Shown here one piece after another: positions 7,092 to 15,638 of a DNA stretch of 50,924 bases. Position 1 is the stretch's first letter; each line of letters opens with the position of its first letter. Origin of the DNA: an uncultured Gemmiger sp. (GTDB lineage: Bacteria > Bacillota > Clostridia > Oscillospirales > Ruminococcaceae); assembly GCA_949295035.1 (NCBI GenBank), contig CASFJO010000096.1, forward strand, positions 1 to 50,924. Direction: 5' to 3'. The position numbers and the translations under genes were made by a program. The notes beneath the pieces are model-generated. The model searched no databases and was not told the origin of the DNA. It saw nothing but the letters and a program-made list of their open reading frames with translations.

Positions 7092-9574
7092 ATGCAGCCT
7101 ATCCATATCCAGAATGCCTGGCAGGAGAATCTGGACCATATCTCGCTGGAACTTCCCAAAAATCGTTTGACGGTGGTGACCGGCGTATCCGGTTCCGGCA
7201 AATCTACCCTGCTGGTAAAGGTGCTGTTTCAGGAGTGTCAGCGAAAATATCTGGAGGCCCTGTCCATGCAGGGGATCGCAAAACCGGATGTGGAACGGAT
7301 CAGCGGCGCTTCGCCGGCGGTCCTTATCCCGCAGACGGCCCCCAATCGGAATCCCCGTTCCACGGTGGGCACCGTTACGGACGTTTACACCGATCTTCGG
7401 ATGCTGTTTGAAAAACTGGGCCGCCGCCGATGTCCGTTCTGCGGCGCTTTGGTCTGCGCGGCCGATTCTCCCGAGATCACCGAGCACCGGGGCGAGGAAT
7501 TTCTGGTATGGATGGACTGCCCGGCTTGCGGGCGCCGGATGCGCAAATATACCCGCACGGACTTTTCTTTCAATACCCGGGAGGGGGCGTGCCCGCTCTG
7601 CCGGGGCGTCGGGCGGACTATGACAGTGCGCCGGGCAGCCGCGGTGGAGGAGAGCCGCAGCCTGGAACAGGGGGCGGTGGCCTTCTGGCCGGGCAAATAC
7701 CGGGAATACCAGACCGACCTGTATGCCGCGGCCTGCCGCTGGTTTGGGCTGCCTGCTCCGACCAAACTCCCTGTGGCCGGATATTCGCCCCAACAAAAAA
7801 TGCTGCTGTATGAGGGAGCGGAGGCTTTTGCGAACGCCTATGGCGGCACGGTGCCGACCAGTGCGTCCCAGGGGAGGTTTGAAGGGATCGAGCCCATGCT
7901 GCGGCGGCGGTTGGCAGCGCGTGAGGGAAATGTCCGAGGCCTTGAATCCTATTTTTCCATGGAGCGCTGCCCGGCCTGCAATGGTGAAAGGCTGAACGCC
8001 GAGTCCCGGCAGGTAACAGTGCTGGAGACCCGGCTGCCGGAACTGGCGGCGCTTCCCCTGGAACGGCTGCTGGATTGGGTGAGCCGGCTGGAAACCGCCC
8101 TGCCGCCCCTACACGCCGGCCGCTTGCCCGGGAGTATATTGCCGATCTGCGCACCAAGCTGACCCGTTTGCAGCGGGTGGGGCTGGGTCACCTCACGCCT
8201 GACCGTCCGGCGGTGACCCTGTCGGGCGGTGAGAGCCAGCGTCTGCGCCTGGCAGCGGCGCTGGACGCCGACCTGAGCGGACTGATCTATATTCTGGATG
8301 AACCCACCGCCGGCCTGCATCCGCGGGATACACGGGGGCTGATCGATCTTCTCCGCCAGCTGCGGGACCGGGAAAACACGGTGCTGGTGATCGAGCACGA
8401 CCCGGAGATCATGCGGGCGGCGGATCACATCGTGGATCTGGGGCCCGGCGCGGGCCGGCAGGGTGGCCGGGTGGTCGCGCAGGGAACGCCTGAGCAGATT
8501 GCGGCGGTCCCTGCCTCAATTACAGGGCGATGGCTCACACGGCCCTGCACCGTCACTTCACGCCGGCGCTCGGGCGCGGGTGAGCCGATCCGTGTCTTTG
8601 GCGCGCGGAAAAACAATCTGCGGGATCTGCAGGTGAGTTTTCCCGCCGGCTGTATCACAACGGTTACCGGTCCCTCCGGCGCGGGAAAGACTTCGCTGGT
8701 GTTTGGGCTGCTGGCAGGAAGGGACTGCCCGGGGCCGGAAAACGGCGTGACCGGTTGCGGCCGGTTCGGGCGGGTGATCCGTCTGACGCAAACCCCTCCC
8801 ATGCGGGGCAAGCGTTCCAATGTGGCTACCTATGCCGAAGTCTGGACTCCGCTGCGCGCCTTGTTCGCCGCCAGCCCGGAAGCGAAAGCTCGCGGCCTGA
8901 CCGAGCGGGACTTTTCCTTTAACGCGCCGGGCGGCCGCTGTGAGACCTGCCAGGGGCTTGGCACCGTGCCCAGCGATCTGCTGTTTTTTGCCGACGCGGA
9001 ACAGGTATGCCCCGTATGCGGCGGCCAGCGGTTTTCCCCGGAAGTGCTGGCGGTGAAGTGCCGCGGGATCACGGTAAGCGAAGCGCTGGGATTAACGGTG
9101 GAAGAGGCGGCCGGCCTGTTCGGAAACAGCAAAAAGCTGAACCGGCCGCTGCAGCTGCTGCGGCGGGTGGGATTGGGATATCTGACGCTGGGCCAGACAC
9201 TTCCCACCCTGTCGGGCGGAGAGGCGCAGCGGCTTCTTCTGGCCCGGGAACTGCTGGGCAGCGCCGGCAGGGAACAGCTGTATCTGATGGATGAGCCGAC
9301 TCGGGGGCTGCACCCGGAGGATGTGCGGAATTTTCTGACCCTGGCGGATGAACTGGTGGAAGCGGGGGGGACGCTGATCCTGGTGGAACACGATCCGCAG
9401 GTCATACTCCACAGCGACTGGATCGTGGACCTCGGCCCGGATGGCGGAGAGAACGGCGGCTGTCTGCTCTTTGCGGGTACACCGCAGGAACTGTTGGCGC
9501 GTGGCACGGGCGCTACCGCCGACTGTTTGCGGGAACTTTGCGAAAACAGACGCCCGCTTGCCAAAACCGAATAA
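7092..9574 (+). pseudogene. UvrA-like ABC ATPase (UvrA2 type), interrupted by a frameshift
   Basis: Two frames together encode one UvrA-like protein of about 827 residues. The first, 7092-8162, has Walker A GVSGSGKST, zinc-type CPFCG and CPACG pairs and CPLCRGVG. The second, open over 8075-9574, has LSGGESQRLRLAAAL, a second Walker A GPSGAGKTS, CETCQGLG, CPVCGG and LSGGEAQRLLLARELL. Homology passes from one frame to the other near 8100-8115, at the four-C run in 8106-8109, consistent with one lost base. UvrA2 proteins resemble the excision-repair damage sensor but are shorter and linked to drug tolerance. Start ATG 7092 follows GGAGG. It is either a real pseudogene or a base-call error. Confidence 0.8.
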
Positions 9575-9601
9575 CCGGCGAAGGGTGTACGCAGAATTAC
9601 A

Positions 9602-9630
9602 TTGACAAGTGCCCGGGGAAGGGGTACTCT
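9602..9630 (+). promoter_or_regulatory. promoter for pfk
   Basis: TTGACA (9602-9607) and TACTCT (9625-9630) are separated by 17 bases and lie 43 bases before the start codon. Confidence 0.6.
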
Positions 9631-9672
9631 GTAGATAACAACTCCGTGAAGTTTGACAAGGAGGAGACAGAA

Positions 9673-10749
9673 ATGAAAAGACGTGTAGGTATCCTTACTT
9701 CCGGCGGCGACTGCCCGGGCCTGAATGCCACGATCCGGGGCGTTGCCAAGGCGCTGTATCAGCGCATGGGCGAAGATGTGGAGATTATCGGCATTATCAA
9801 CGGGTATTCCGGCCTGATCAACGGAGACTGGCGGGTCATGCAGCCGTATGAATTTTCCGGCATCCTGACGGTGGGCGGCACGATCCTGGGCACCAAGCGT
9901 ACCCCCTTCAAACTGATGCGGGTCGTGGGCGACGACAATGTGGACAAGGTCGAAGCCATGAAAAAGAATTACAAGGATATGAAGCTGGACTGCCTGCTCT
10001 GCCTGGGCGGCAACGGTACGCATAAAACCGCCAATCTTCTGGCGGAGGAAGGCCTGAATGTGATCGGCCTGCCCAAGACCATTGACAACGATATCTACGG
10101 TACCGATGTGACGTTCGGGTTCCATACAGCGGTGGATATCGCCACTGAGGTGATCGACCGCATCCATACCACCGCCGGCAGCCACAGCCGCTGCATGGTC
10201 GTGGAGATCATGGGCAACAAAGCCGGCTGGCTGACCCTGTATTCCGGTATTGCCGGCGGCGCGGATATCATCCTGATACCGGAACTCCCCTATACCATTG
10301 ACAACGTCTGCGCCGCGATCGAGGCGCGCGCTGCGCAAGGGAAGAACTTCTCGATCCTGGCGGTGGCCGAAGGGGTGTATGACGCGGAGGAAGCCCGCAT
10401 GAAAAAGAAAGAGCGCGCGGCCAAGCGGGCGGAGCAGGGATACACCACCGCCACCAACCGGATCGCCAAGCAGATCGAAAAGATGACCGGCTTTGAGACC
10501 CGGGTCTGCGTGCCGGGCCACATGCAGCGGGGCGGAAGCCCTTCCGCCTATGACCGGATCCTGGCCACCCAATTTGGTTCGTACGCGGCCAAGATGGTGG
10601 AAGATGAAAACTACGGCATCACGGTGGCGATGAAAAACAACCATGTGGGGGAGAATAAACTCAAGGATATCGCGGGGAAAAGCCGCCTGGTGCCGGAGAG
10701 CCACGGTATGCTGGAGGTGGCCCGCCGGATGGGGATCAGCATGGGCTGA
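9673..10749 (+). CDS. pfkA: 6-phosphofructokinase
   Basis: This enzyme phosphorylates fructose 6-phosphate, the committed step of glycolysis. The 358-residue protein has GGDCPGLNATIRG at 11-23, GGNGT at 112-116, PKTIDND at 134-140 with catalytic D138, and MGNKAGW. By alignment with the E. coli enzyme, G115 corresponds to Gly104 (ATP-type), but K135 corresponds to Gly124 and is the residue usual in pyrophosphate-dependent enzymes. N114 replaces Asp103. Known enzymes with the Gly/Lys mixture use ATP, so ATP is the better guess. Start at 9673 follows AAGGAGG. It is longer than the 320-residue Bacillus type. Confidence 0.92.
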   Translation: MKRRVGILTSGGDCPGLNATIRGVAKALYQRMGEDVEIIGIINGYSGLINGDWRVMQPYEFSGILTVGGTILGTKRTPFKLMRVVGDDNVDKVEAMKKNYKDMKLDCLLCLGGNGTHKTANLLAEEGLNVIGLPKTIDNDIYGTDVTFGFHTAVDIATEVIDRIHTTAGSHSRCMVVEIMGNKAGWLTLYSGIAGGADIILIPELPYTIDNVCAAIEARAAQGKNFSILAVAEGVYDAEEARMKKKERAAKRAEQGYTTATNRIAKQIEKMTGFETRVCVPGHMQRGGSPSAYDRILATQFGSYAAKMVEDENYGITVAMKNNHVGENKLKDIAGKSRLVPESHGMLEVARRMGISMG

Positions 10750-10757
10750 AAAATCGG

Positions 10758-10786
10758 TTGACAAGCTGTCTGCCGCATGATATGAT
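10758..10786 (+). promoter_or_regulatory. promoter for the metK riboswitch transcript
   Basis: TTGACA (10758-10763) and TATGAT (10781-10786) are separated by 17 bases, 23 bases before the aptamer. Confidence 0.8.
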
Positions 10787-10809
10787 TATTGTCGAAAATT
10801 GAATAGCAA

Positions 10810-10899
10810 CTTATCAAGAGTGGCGGAGGGACAGGCCCTGTGAAGCCCGGCAACCTGCATCTGCAAGGTGCCAAATCCTGCGGGAAACCGAAAGATAAG
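10810..10899 (+). ncRNA. SAM-I (S-box) riboswitch aptamer
   Basis: The closing helix CTTATC (10810-10815) pairs with GATAAG (10894-10899). Between them are the S-box signatures AAGAG, GGCGGAGGGA, GGCCCTGTGAAGCCCGGCAACC and AAGGTGCCAAATCCTGCGG in the expected order. When SAM is plentiful the aptamer folds and the following terminator forms, turning metK off. The order promoter, aptamer, terminator, metK is complete. Confidence 0.95.
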
Positions 10900-10906
10900 C
10901 GTGTAT

Positions 10907-10939
10907 GCGCCCGGGGCTTTCGGCTTCGGGCGCTTTTTT
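10907..10939 (+). terminator. expression-platform terminator of the SAM-I riboswitch
   Basis: GCGCCCG (10907-10913) pairs with CGGGCGC (10927-10933), followed by six T. Confidence 0.85.
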
Positions 10940-11002
10940 GCGTGCGCCTTGCGCTTTCCGGCAAGTTGCTTTTCAAGATTTTTACAGGGAGGGCAATCTG
11001 CT

Positions 11003-12151
11003 ATGGCAAAGCATCTGTTTACATCCGAATCGGTCACCGAAGGGCATCCGGACAAGATCTGCGACCAGATCAGCGACGCGGTCCTGGACGCGATCCTCGC
11101 CAGAGACCCGGACGCGCGGGTGGCCTGTGAGACCACCTGCTCCACCGGCCTTGTTCACGTAATGGGGGAGATCACCACCAGCTGCTATGTGGATATCCAG
11201 TCCGTGGCTCGGCAGGTCATCCGGGAGATCGGATATACCCGCGCGAAGTTTGGGTTTGACGCGGATACCTGCGCCGTTATTACCAATATTGATGAGCAGA
11301 GCCCGGACATTGCGCTGGGCACCAACGACGAGGTGGGCGGCGCCGGCGATCAGGGGATGATGTTTGGATTTGCCTGTGACGAAACGCCCGAGCGGATGCC
11401 GCTGCCCGTCAGTCTGGCGCACAAACTGGCACTGCGCCTGTCGGCCGTCCGTAAAGACGGTACGCTGGAGTATCTTCGCCCGGATGGCAAAAGCCAGGTC
11501 ACCGTGGAATACGATGACGGGCGCCCTGTTCGGGTGGATGCAGTGGTCATTTCCAGCCAGCACAGTCCGGATGTGACAATGGAAAAGCTGCGGGAGGATA
11601 TAATGCGGCAGGTGATCCTGCCGGTCATCCCCGCGGAACTGCTGGATGCGCATACAAAATATTACATCAACCCCACCGGTCGCTTTGTAGTGGGAGGGCC
11701 TCAGGGGGATTCCGGTCTCACCGGCCGCAAGATCATTGTGGACACCTACGGCGGCTACGCCCGCCATGGCGGCGGCGCTTTCAGCGGGAAGGACCCAAGC
11801 AAGGTGGACCGCAGCGCCGCGTATGCCGCCCGATGGGTGGCCAAAAATATCGTGGCGGCCAAGCTGGCCCGCCGGTGCGAAGTACAGTTGGCGTATGCCA
11901 TCGGTGTGGCCGATCCGGTCAGCGTGATGATGGACACCTTCGGGACCGGCACGGTGAGCGACGACGCGCTGCAGCAGGCGGTGTGTAAAGTGTTTGACCT
12001 TCGTCCGGCCGCGATCATCCGGGATCTGGACCTCCGACGCCCGATCTACCGCCGGCTCGCGGCATACGGCCACATGGGCCGGGAGGACCTGCAGGTTCCC
12101 TGGGAAGAAACCAATAAGGTAGATGCGCTGCGAACGGCACTGAACCTGTAA
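11003..12151 (+). CDS. metK: S-adenosylmethionine synthetase
   Basis: MetK makes S-adenosylmethionine from methionine and ATP. The 382-residue protein contains [17 protein letters not shown] at 10-26, the conserved [10 protein letters not shown] loop, the P-loop-like [15 protein letters not shown] segment and the usual three-fold repeat length. The start at 11003 follows GGGAGG. It is the only gene of its transcript and lies under a complete SAM-I riboswitch, so the product represses its own synthesis. An inverted repeat without a clear U-run follows. Confidence 0.97.
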   Translation: MAKHLFTSESVTEGHPDKICDQISDAVLDAILARDPDARVACETTCSTGLVHVMGEITTSCYVDIQSVARQVIREIGYTRAKFGFDADTCAVITNIDEQSPDIALGTNDEVGGAGDQGMMFGFACDETPERMPLPVSLAHKLALRLSAVRKDGTLEYLRPDGKSQVTVEYDDGRPVRVDAVVISSQHSPDVTMEKLREDIMRQVILPVIPAELLDAHTKYYINPTGRFVVGGPQGDSGLTGRKIIVDTYGGYARHGGGAFSGKDPSKVDRSAAYAARWVAKNIVAAKLARRCEVQLAYAIGVADPVSVMMDTFGTGTVSDDALQQAVCKVFDLRPAAIIRDLDLRRPIYRRLAAYGHMGREDLQVPWEETNKVDALRTALNL

Positions 12152-12166
12152 TGTAAATGCGCTTTA

Positions 12167-12202
12167 CATGCTGCAGCGCCGACGGCTTGGCTTTGCAGCA
12201 TG
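12167..12202 (+). repeat. inverted repeat between metK and the decarboxylase gene
   Basis: CATGCTGCA (12167-12175) is the exact complement of TGCAGCATG (12194-12202). No T-run follows, so it is a weak terminator candidate or an RNA hairpin in the leader of the next gene. A short GTAAA/TTTAC hairpin precedes it. Confidence 0.5.
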
Positions 12203-12230
12203 CCGTTTATGGAAACATCAAGGAGGCTTT

Positions 12231-13679
12231 ATGACCGATTTGTCGCTGTTGGCCCGGTTGGAGGCATTGTCCGGCTCCGGTGAGATCCCCATGCACATGC
12301 CGGGTCACAAGCGCAATACATCGCTGGCTGGTTACCTGGATGTTTTACAGGCGGCTCTGGACATTACAGAGATCACGGGATTTGACGATCTTCACACGCC
12401 GGAAGGGATTTTGCAGCAGGCGCAGGATCGCGCGGCCGCTCTGTGGGGGGCGCGAAAAAGCTGGTTTCTGGTGAACGGTTCCACCGGCGGCGTGCTGGCC
12501 GGCATCCGGGCGCTGGCGCCGGCGGGAAGCCGCGTGCTGGTGGCGAGAAACTGCCATCGGTCGGTGTACAATGCGTTGGAACTCTGCCGTCTGCGTCCGG
12601 CGTTTGTGATGCCCGACACGGTTCCCGGCTGGAGTTTTTCGGGTCCGGTCACACCGGCTTCCCTCTCGGCGGCCATTGCCCGCTGGCCGGACGCCAGGCT
12701 CTTGATCCTGACCAGTCCCACCTATGAAGGGATCATCAGCGATCTGCCCGCCTTGGTACGGCTGGCGCATGCCGCCAATATCCCGGTCCTTGTGGACGAA
12801 GCGCATGGCGCGCATCTGGGGCTGTACGGCGTGTTTCCGGCGGGGGCGGTGGCGGCGGGGGCGGATCTGGTCATTCAGAGCCTGCACAAGACTCTCCCCA
12901 GTCTGACCCAGACCGCGATCCTGCACTGCGCCGGGCCGATGGCGGATCCGGCGGCTGTGCAGGCACAATTGGCCGTGTTCCAGACCAGCAGCCCGTCGTA
13001 TCTGCTGATGGCCTCGATCGACGGATGCGTAAGATGGTTGGAAGAACAGGGGCTGTCCGCATTGTCTGCCTGGCAGACCCGCTTGGAGTCCTTTTACCGA
13101 AAGACCGATTCGCTTCGCCGCCTTCGGTTGCTGGGAGGGCAAGAGCGCTTGCCGTTTCTGCGGGATACGGGAAAAATTGTGATCGGTGCGGGGCCGCTTA
13201 CCGGGCGGCAGCTGAAAGACCAGCTGCGAAAACGCTTTTCCATGGAGCTGGAGATGGCGGGCGGCGATTGGACGCTGGCCATGACCGGGCCGGGCGATAC
13301 AGAAACGAGCCTGGCCGCGCTGGCCCAGGCGCTGTGCCGGCTGGATGCGGAACTCCCCACGGCGCCGGCGACCGCGCCGCTCTTGCCGTGGCCGCTGACA
13401 AAAGCGCCGCTCGCCCCCTGGCAGGCGGCTGAGCGCAGAGCGGAACTTGTCCCGGTGGAACAGGCTGTCGGGCGGATCAGCGCGGAATCGGTCTGGGCCT
13501 ACCCGCCGGGCATTCCGGTGCTGATCCCCGGTGAACAGCTGGACCCGCAGATGGCGGCGCTGTTTGCGGAGCAGTCCCGCCGGGATGTAACGCTGCGCAG
13601 CACCCGCGGCGGGATGCCGGAGAAATTGTGGGTGCTGTGCGAAACAGACCCGGACAGCGGGATCGCGGATCCTGAATGA
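12231..13679 (+). CDS. Orn/Lys/Arg decarboxylase-family PLP enzyme
   Basis: This 482-residue protein belongs to the fold-type I PLP decarboxylases that remove CO2 from lysine, arginine or ornithine to give polyamine precursors. Visible marks are MHMPGHKRN at 21-29, the loop NGSTGGVLAG at 82-91, DEAHGAH at 189-195 and the cofactor lysine K220 in SLHKTLPSLTQTA. A small C-terminal domain ends with PPGIPVLIPGE, as in this family. It lacks the N-terminal wing of the large inducible enzymes and matches the short Bacillus YaaO/SpeA type. Start at 12231 follows AAGGAGG. The substrate cannot be told from sequence alone. Confidence 0.88.
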   Translation: MTDLSLLARLEALSGSGEIPMHMPGHKRNTSLAGYLDVLQAALDITEITGFDDLHTPEGILQQAQDRAAALWGARKSWFLVNGSTGGVLAGIRALAPAGSRVLVARNCHRSVYNALELCRLRPAFVMPDTVPGWSFSGPVTPASLSAAIARWPDARLLILTSPTYEGIISDLPALVRLAHAANIPVLVDEAHGAHLGLYGVFPAGAVAAGADLVIQSLHKTLPSLTQTAILHCAGPMADPAAVQAQLAVFQTSSPSYLLMASIDGCVRWLEEQGLSALSAWQTRLESFYRKTDSLRRLRLLGGQERLPFLRDTGKIVIGAGPLTGRQLKDQLRKRFSMELEMAGGDWTLAMTGPGDTETSLAALAQALCRLDAELPTAPATAPLLPWPLTKAPLAPWQAAERRAELVPVEQAVGRISAESVWAYPPGIPVLIPGEQLDPQMAALFAEQSRRDVTLRSTRGGMPEKLWVLCETDPDSGIADPE

Positions 13680-13739
13680 ACCAGACCGCCGGGGAAGGAA
13701 AACGTGCTTCCGACCCTTCGGCGCTGCCAAAAGAGGGTG

Positions 13740-13769
13740 TTGACGAAGCAAACGGCATCAGTGTATAAT
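13740..13769 (+). promoter_or_regulatory. promoter for the SCIFF precursor
   Basis: TTGACG (13740-13745) and TATAAT (13764-13769) are separated by 18 bases, 77 bases before the start codon. Confidence 0.75.
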
Positions 13770-13845
13770 AAAGAAACAAATTCCACGCCCGGGCAGCGGT
13801 TGCGTTCCGCGGCAAGGGCGATGCGTTGAGAAAGGGGGATGTAGG

Positions 13846-13995
13846 ATGGAGCGTATCCAGACACTCGAAACCCGTGATTTGGCCAAGAGCGTGCAGAACG
13901 GCGGTTGCGGCGAATGCCAGACCTCCTGCCAGTCTGCCTGCAAGACTTCCTGCGGTGTCGCCAATCAGATGTGCGAGCACAGCGAGAATGCCTGA
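13846..13995 (+). CDS. SCIFF peptide precursor (ranthipeptide, six cysteines)
   Basis: A 49-residue peptide beginning MERIQTLETRDLAKSV. The C-terminal part carries exactly six cysteines, C21, C24, C28, C32, C36 and C43, with the family pattern CGECQTSCQSACKTSC. SCIFF means six cysteines in forty-five residues and defines a ribosomally made, modified peptide found across Clostridia. The partner radical-SAM enzyme joins cysteine sulfur to the side chain of another residue as thioether bridges. Start at 13846 follows AAAGGGGG. The matching maturase is the next gene, after a strong hairpin. The biological role of mature SCIFF is unknown. Confidence 0.95.
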   Translation: MERIQTLETRDLAKSVQNGGCGECQTSCQSACKTSCGVANQMCEHSENA

Positions 13996-14010
13996 GTCTG
14001 ACCGGTAAGG

Positions 14011-14045
14011 CGCCGCCTGCCTCCCGTGGGGCAGGCGGTGTTTTT
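14011..14045 (+). terminator. terminator between SCIFF precursor and maturase
   Basis: GCCGCCTGCC (14012-14021) pairs with GGCAGGCGGT (14030-14039), followed by five T. Partial read-through would give much more peptide than maturase mRNA. Confidence 0.8.
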
Positions 14046-14109
14046 CTGTATTTCCAAGGGCCGGTGCGGCCCGCCTATGGATAGAGAATGAACAGAGAGG
14101 AAATCCCAA

Positions 14110-15510
14110 GTGATCCATCAATACAAACTCAACGGCTATAACATCGTGCTGGATGTGTACAGCGGCTCGGTCCACGTGGTGGACGAGGTGGCATACGACA
14201 TGATCGCTCTGTATCCGCAAACGCCGGAGGACGAGATCGTGCGGCGGATGCTTCAGAAATACGGCGATTGCCCGGATGTGACCGAGGCGGAGATCCGTGA
14301 CTGTCTGGCGGATATCCAGGCGCTGCAAAAGGCCGGCAAACTGTACAGCGAAGATGTATACGCCGATATGGCTTTTGATTTCAAAAAGCGCAGCAACAAT
14401 ATCAAGGCTCTCTGCCTGCATGTGGCACACACCTGTAACCTGAACTGTGAATACTGCTTTGCCAGCCAGGGCAAATACCATGGCGACCGGGCGCTCATGA
14501 GCTTTGAAGTGGGCAAACAGGCGCTGGATTTTCTGGTGGCGCATTCGGGCAACCGACGCAATCTGGAAGTGGACTTTTTCGGCGGGGAACCGCTGATGAA
14601 CTGGCAGGTGGTCAAGGACCTGGTGGCCTATGCCCGCAGCATCGAAAAGGACAAAAACAAGAATTTCCGCTTTACCCTGACCACCAACGGCGTACTGGTG
14701 AACGACGACGTGATCGAGTTCGCCAACAAAGAGATGCACAATGTGGTCATGAGCCTGGACGGCCGCAAGGAGGTCCACGACAGGCTGCGCCGCAACTGCG
14801 CGGGTGAGGGAAGCTACGACAAGATCGTGCCCAAGTTTCAGGAATTTGCCCGGCGGCGCGGCAACAAAAATTACTATGTACGGGGCACCTTTACCCACAA
14901 CAATCTGGACTTTACCAACGACATCTTCCACATAGCGGATCTGGGTTTTACCGAACTGAGCATGGAACCGGTAGTATGTGCCCCTGGTGAGCCTTATGCG
15001 CTCACTGAAGAGGATCTTCCTGTTCTGAAGGAACAGTATGAGATCCTGGCCAATGAGATGCTGCGCCGCCGCCGGGAGGGCCGGCCGTTTACCTTTTACC
15101 ATTACATGATCGACCTGACCCACGGTCCGTGCATCTACAAACGCATCTCGGGATGCGGAAGCGGAACTGAGTATCTGGCCGTAACTCCCTGGGGGGATTT
15201 GTATCCCTGCCATCAGTTCGTGGGGAATGAGAACTATCGGATGGGGGATGTGTGGCAGGGTGTGACCAACACCGAACTGCGGGATGAATTCAAACTCTGC
15301 AATGTGTATGCCCGGCCGGGCTGCAAGGACTGCTGGGCGCGGTTGTATTGCTCCGGCGGCTGCGCCGCCAATGCGTATCACGCCACGGGCAGTATCCGTG
15401 GCGTGTATGAATACGGTTGTGAGCTGTTCCGCAAACGGATGGAGTGCGCCATTATGCTGCAGGTCGCGCAGGCTCAGGACCAAAAGGCTGCGCAAACGGC
15501 ACAAAAATGA
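14110..15510 (+). CDS. radical SAM SCIFF peptide maturase
   Basis: This 466-residue enzyme is the partner of the upstream six-cysteine peptide. An N-terminal peptide-recognition region of about 95 residues precedes the radical SAM cluster motif CNLNCEYC (C109, C113, C116). FFGGEPLMNW and TLTTNGVLV follow. The C-terminal SPASM-type region holds auxiliary cluster cysteines in SGCGSGTEYLAV, LYPCHQF, GCKDCW and LYCSGGCAANAY. It cleaves SAM and installs thioether links in the peptide. The start is GTG at 14110 after AGAGGAAA. No transporter or protease for the mature product is seen nearby, as is usual for SCIFF loci. Confidence 0.95.
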   Translation: MIHQYKLNGYNIVLDVYSGSVHVVDEVAYDMIALYPQTPEDEIVRRMLQKYGDCPDVTEAEIRDCLADIQALQKAGKLYSEDVYADMAFDFKKRSNNIKALCLHVAHTCNLNCEYCFASQGKYHGDRALMSFEVGKQALDFLVAHSGNRRNLEVDFFGGEPLMNWQVVKDLVAYARSIEKDKNKNFRFTLTTNGVLVNDDVIEFANKEMHNVVMSLDGRKEVHDRLRRNCAGEGSYDKIVPKFQEFARRRGNKNYYVRGTFTHNNLDFTNDIFHIADLGFTELSMEPVVCAPGEPYALTEEDLPVLKEQYEILANEMLRRRREGRPFTFYHYMIDLTHGPCIYKRISGCGSGTEYLAVTPWGDLYPCHQFVGNENYRMGDVWQGVTNTELRDEFKLCNVYARPGCKDCWARLYCSGGCAANAYHATGSIRGVYEYGCELFRKRMECAIMLQVAQAQDQKAAQTAQK

Positions 15511-15513
15511 TCG

Positions 15514-15543
15514 AAAGCCGGGCTCTCGCGAGGGCCCGGCTTT
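15514..15543 (+). terminator. terminator-like hairpin after the SCIFF maturase
   Basis: AAAGCCGGGC (15514-15523) pairs with GCCCGGCTTT (15534-15543), followed by GGTTT. The stem is strong and the U-run interrupted. Confidence 0.6.
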
Positions 15544-15545
15544 GG

Positions 15546-15574
15546 TTTACAAACCGTTCGGGGAGCGATATAAT
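15546..15574 (+). promoter_or_regulatory. promoter for recD2-comF
   Basis: TTTACA (15546-15551) and TATAAT (15569-15574) are 17 bases apart, 64 bases before the recD2 start and directly after the preceding hairpin. Confidence 0.75.
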
Positions 15575-15638
15575 AAAAATAAGTATGGGCAGGGGCCGGG
15601 TATCCGGCGTGTGCCCGCCAGAGAGGGGGATAGCCGGC

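Noticed and set aside
8075-8162. Programmed frameshift in the UvrA2-like gene
   Set aside because: No clear slippery heptamer with downstream structure was seen, and UvrA-like genes are not known to use one. A mutation or sequencing error is simpler.
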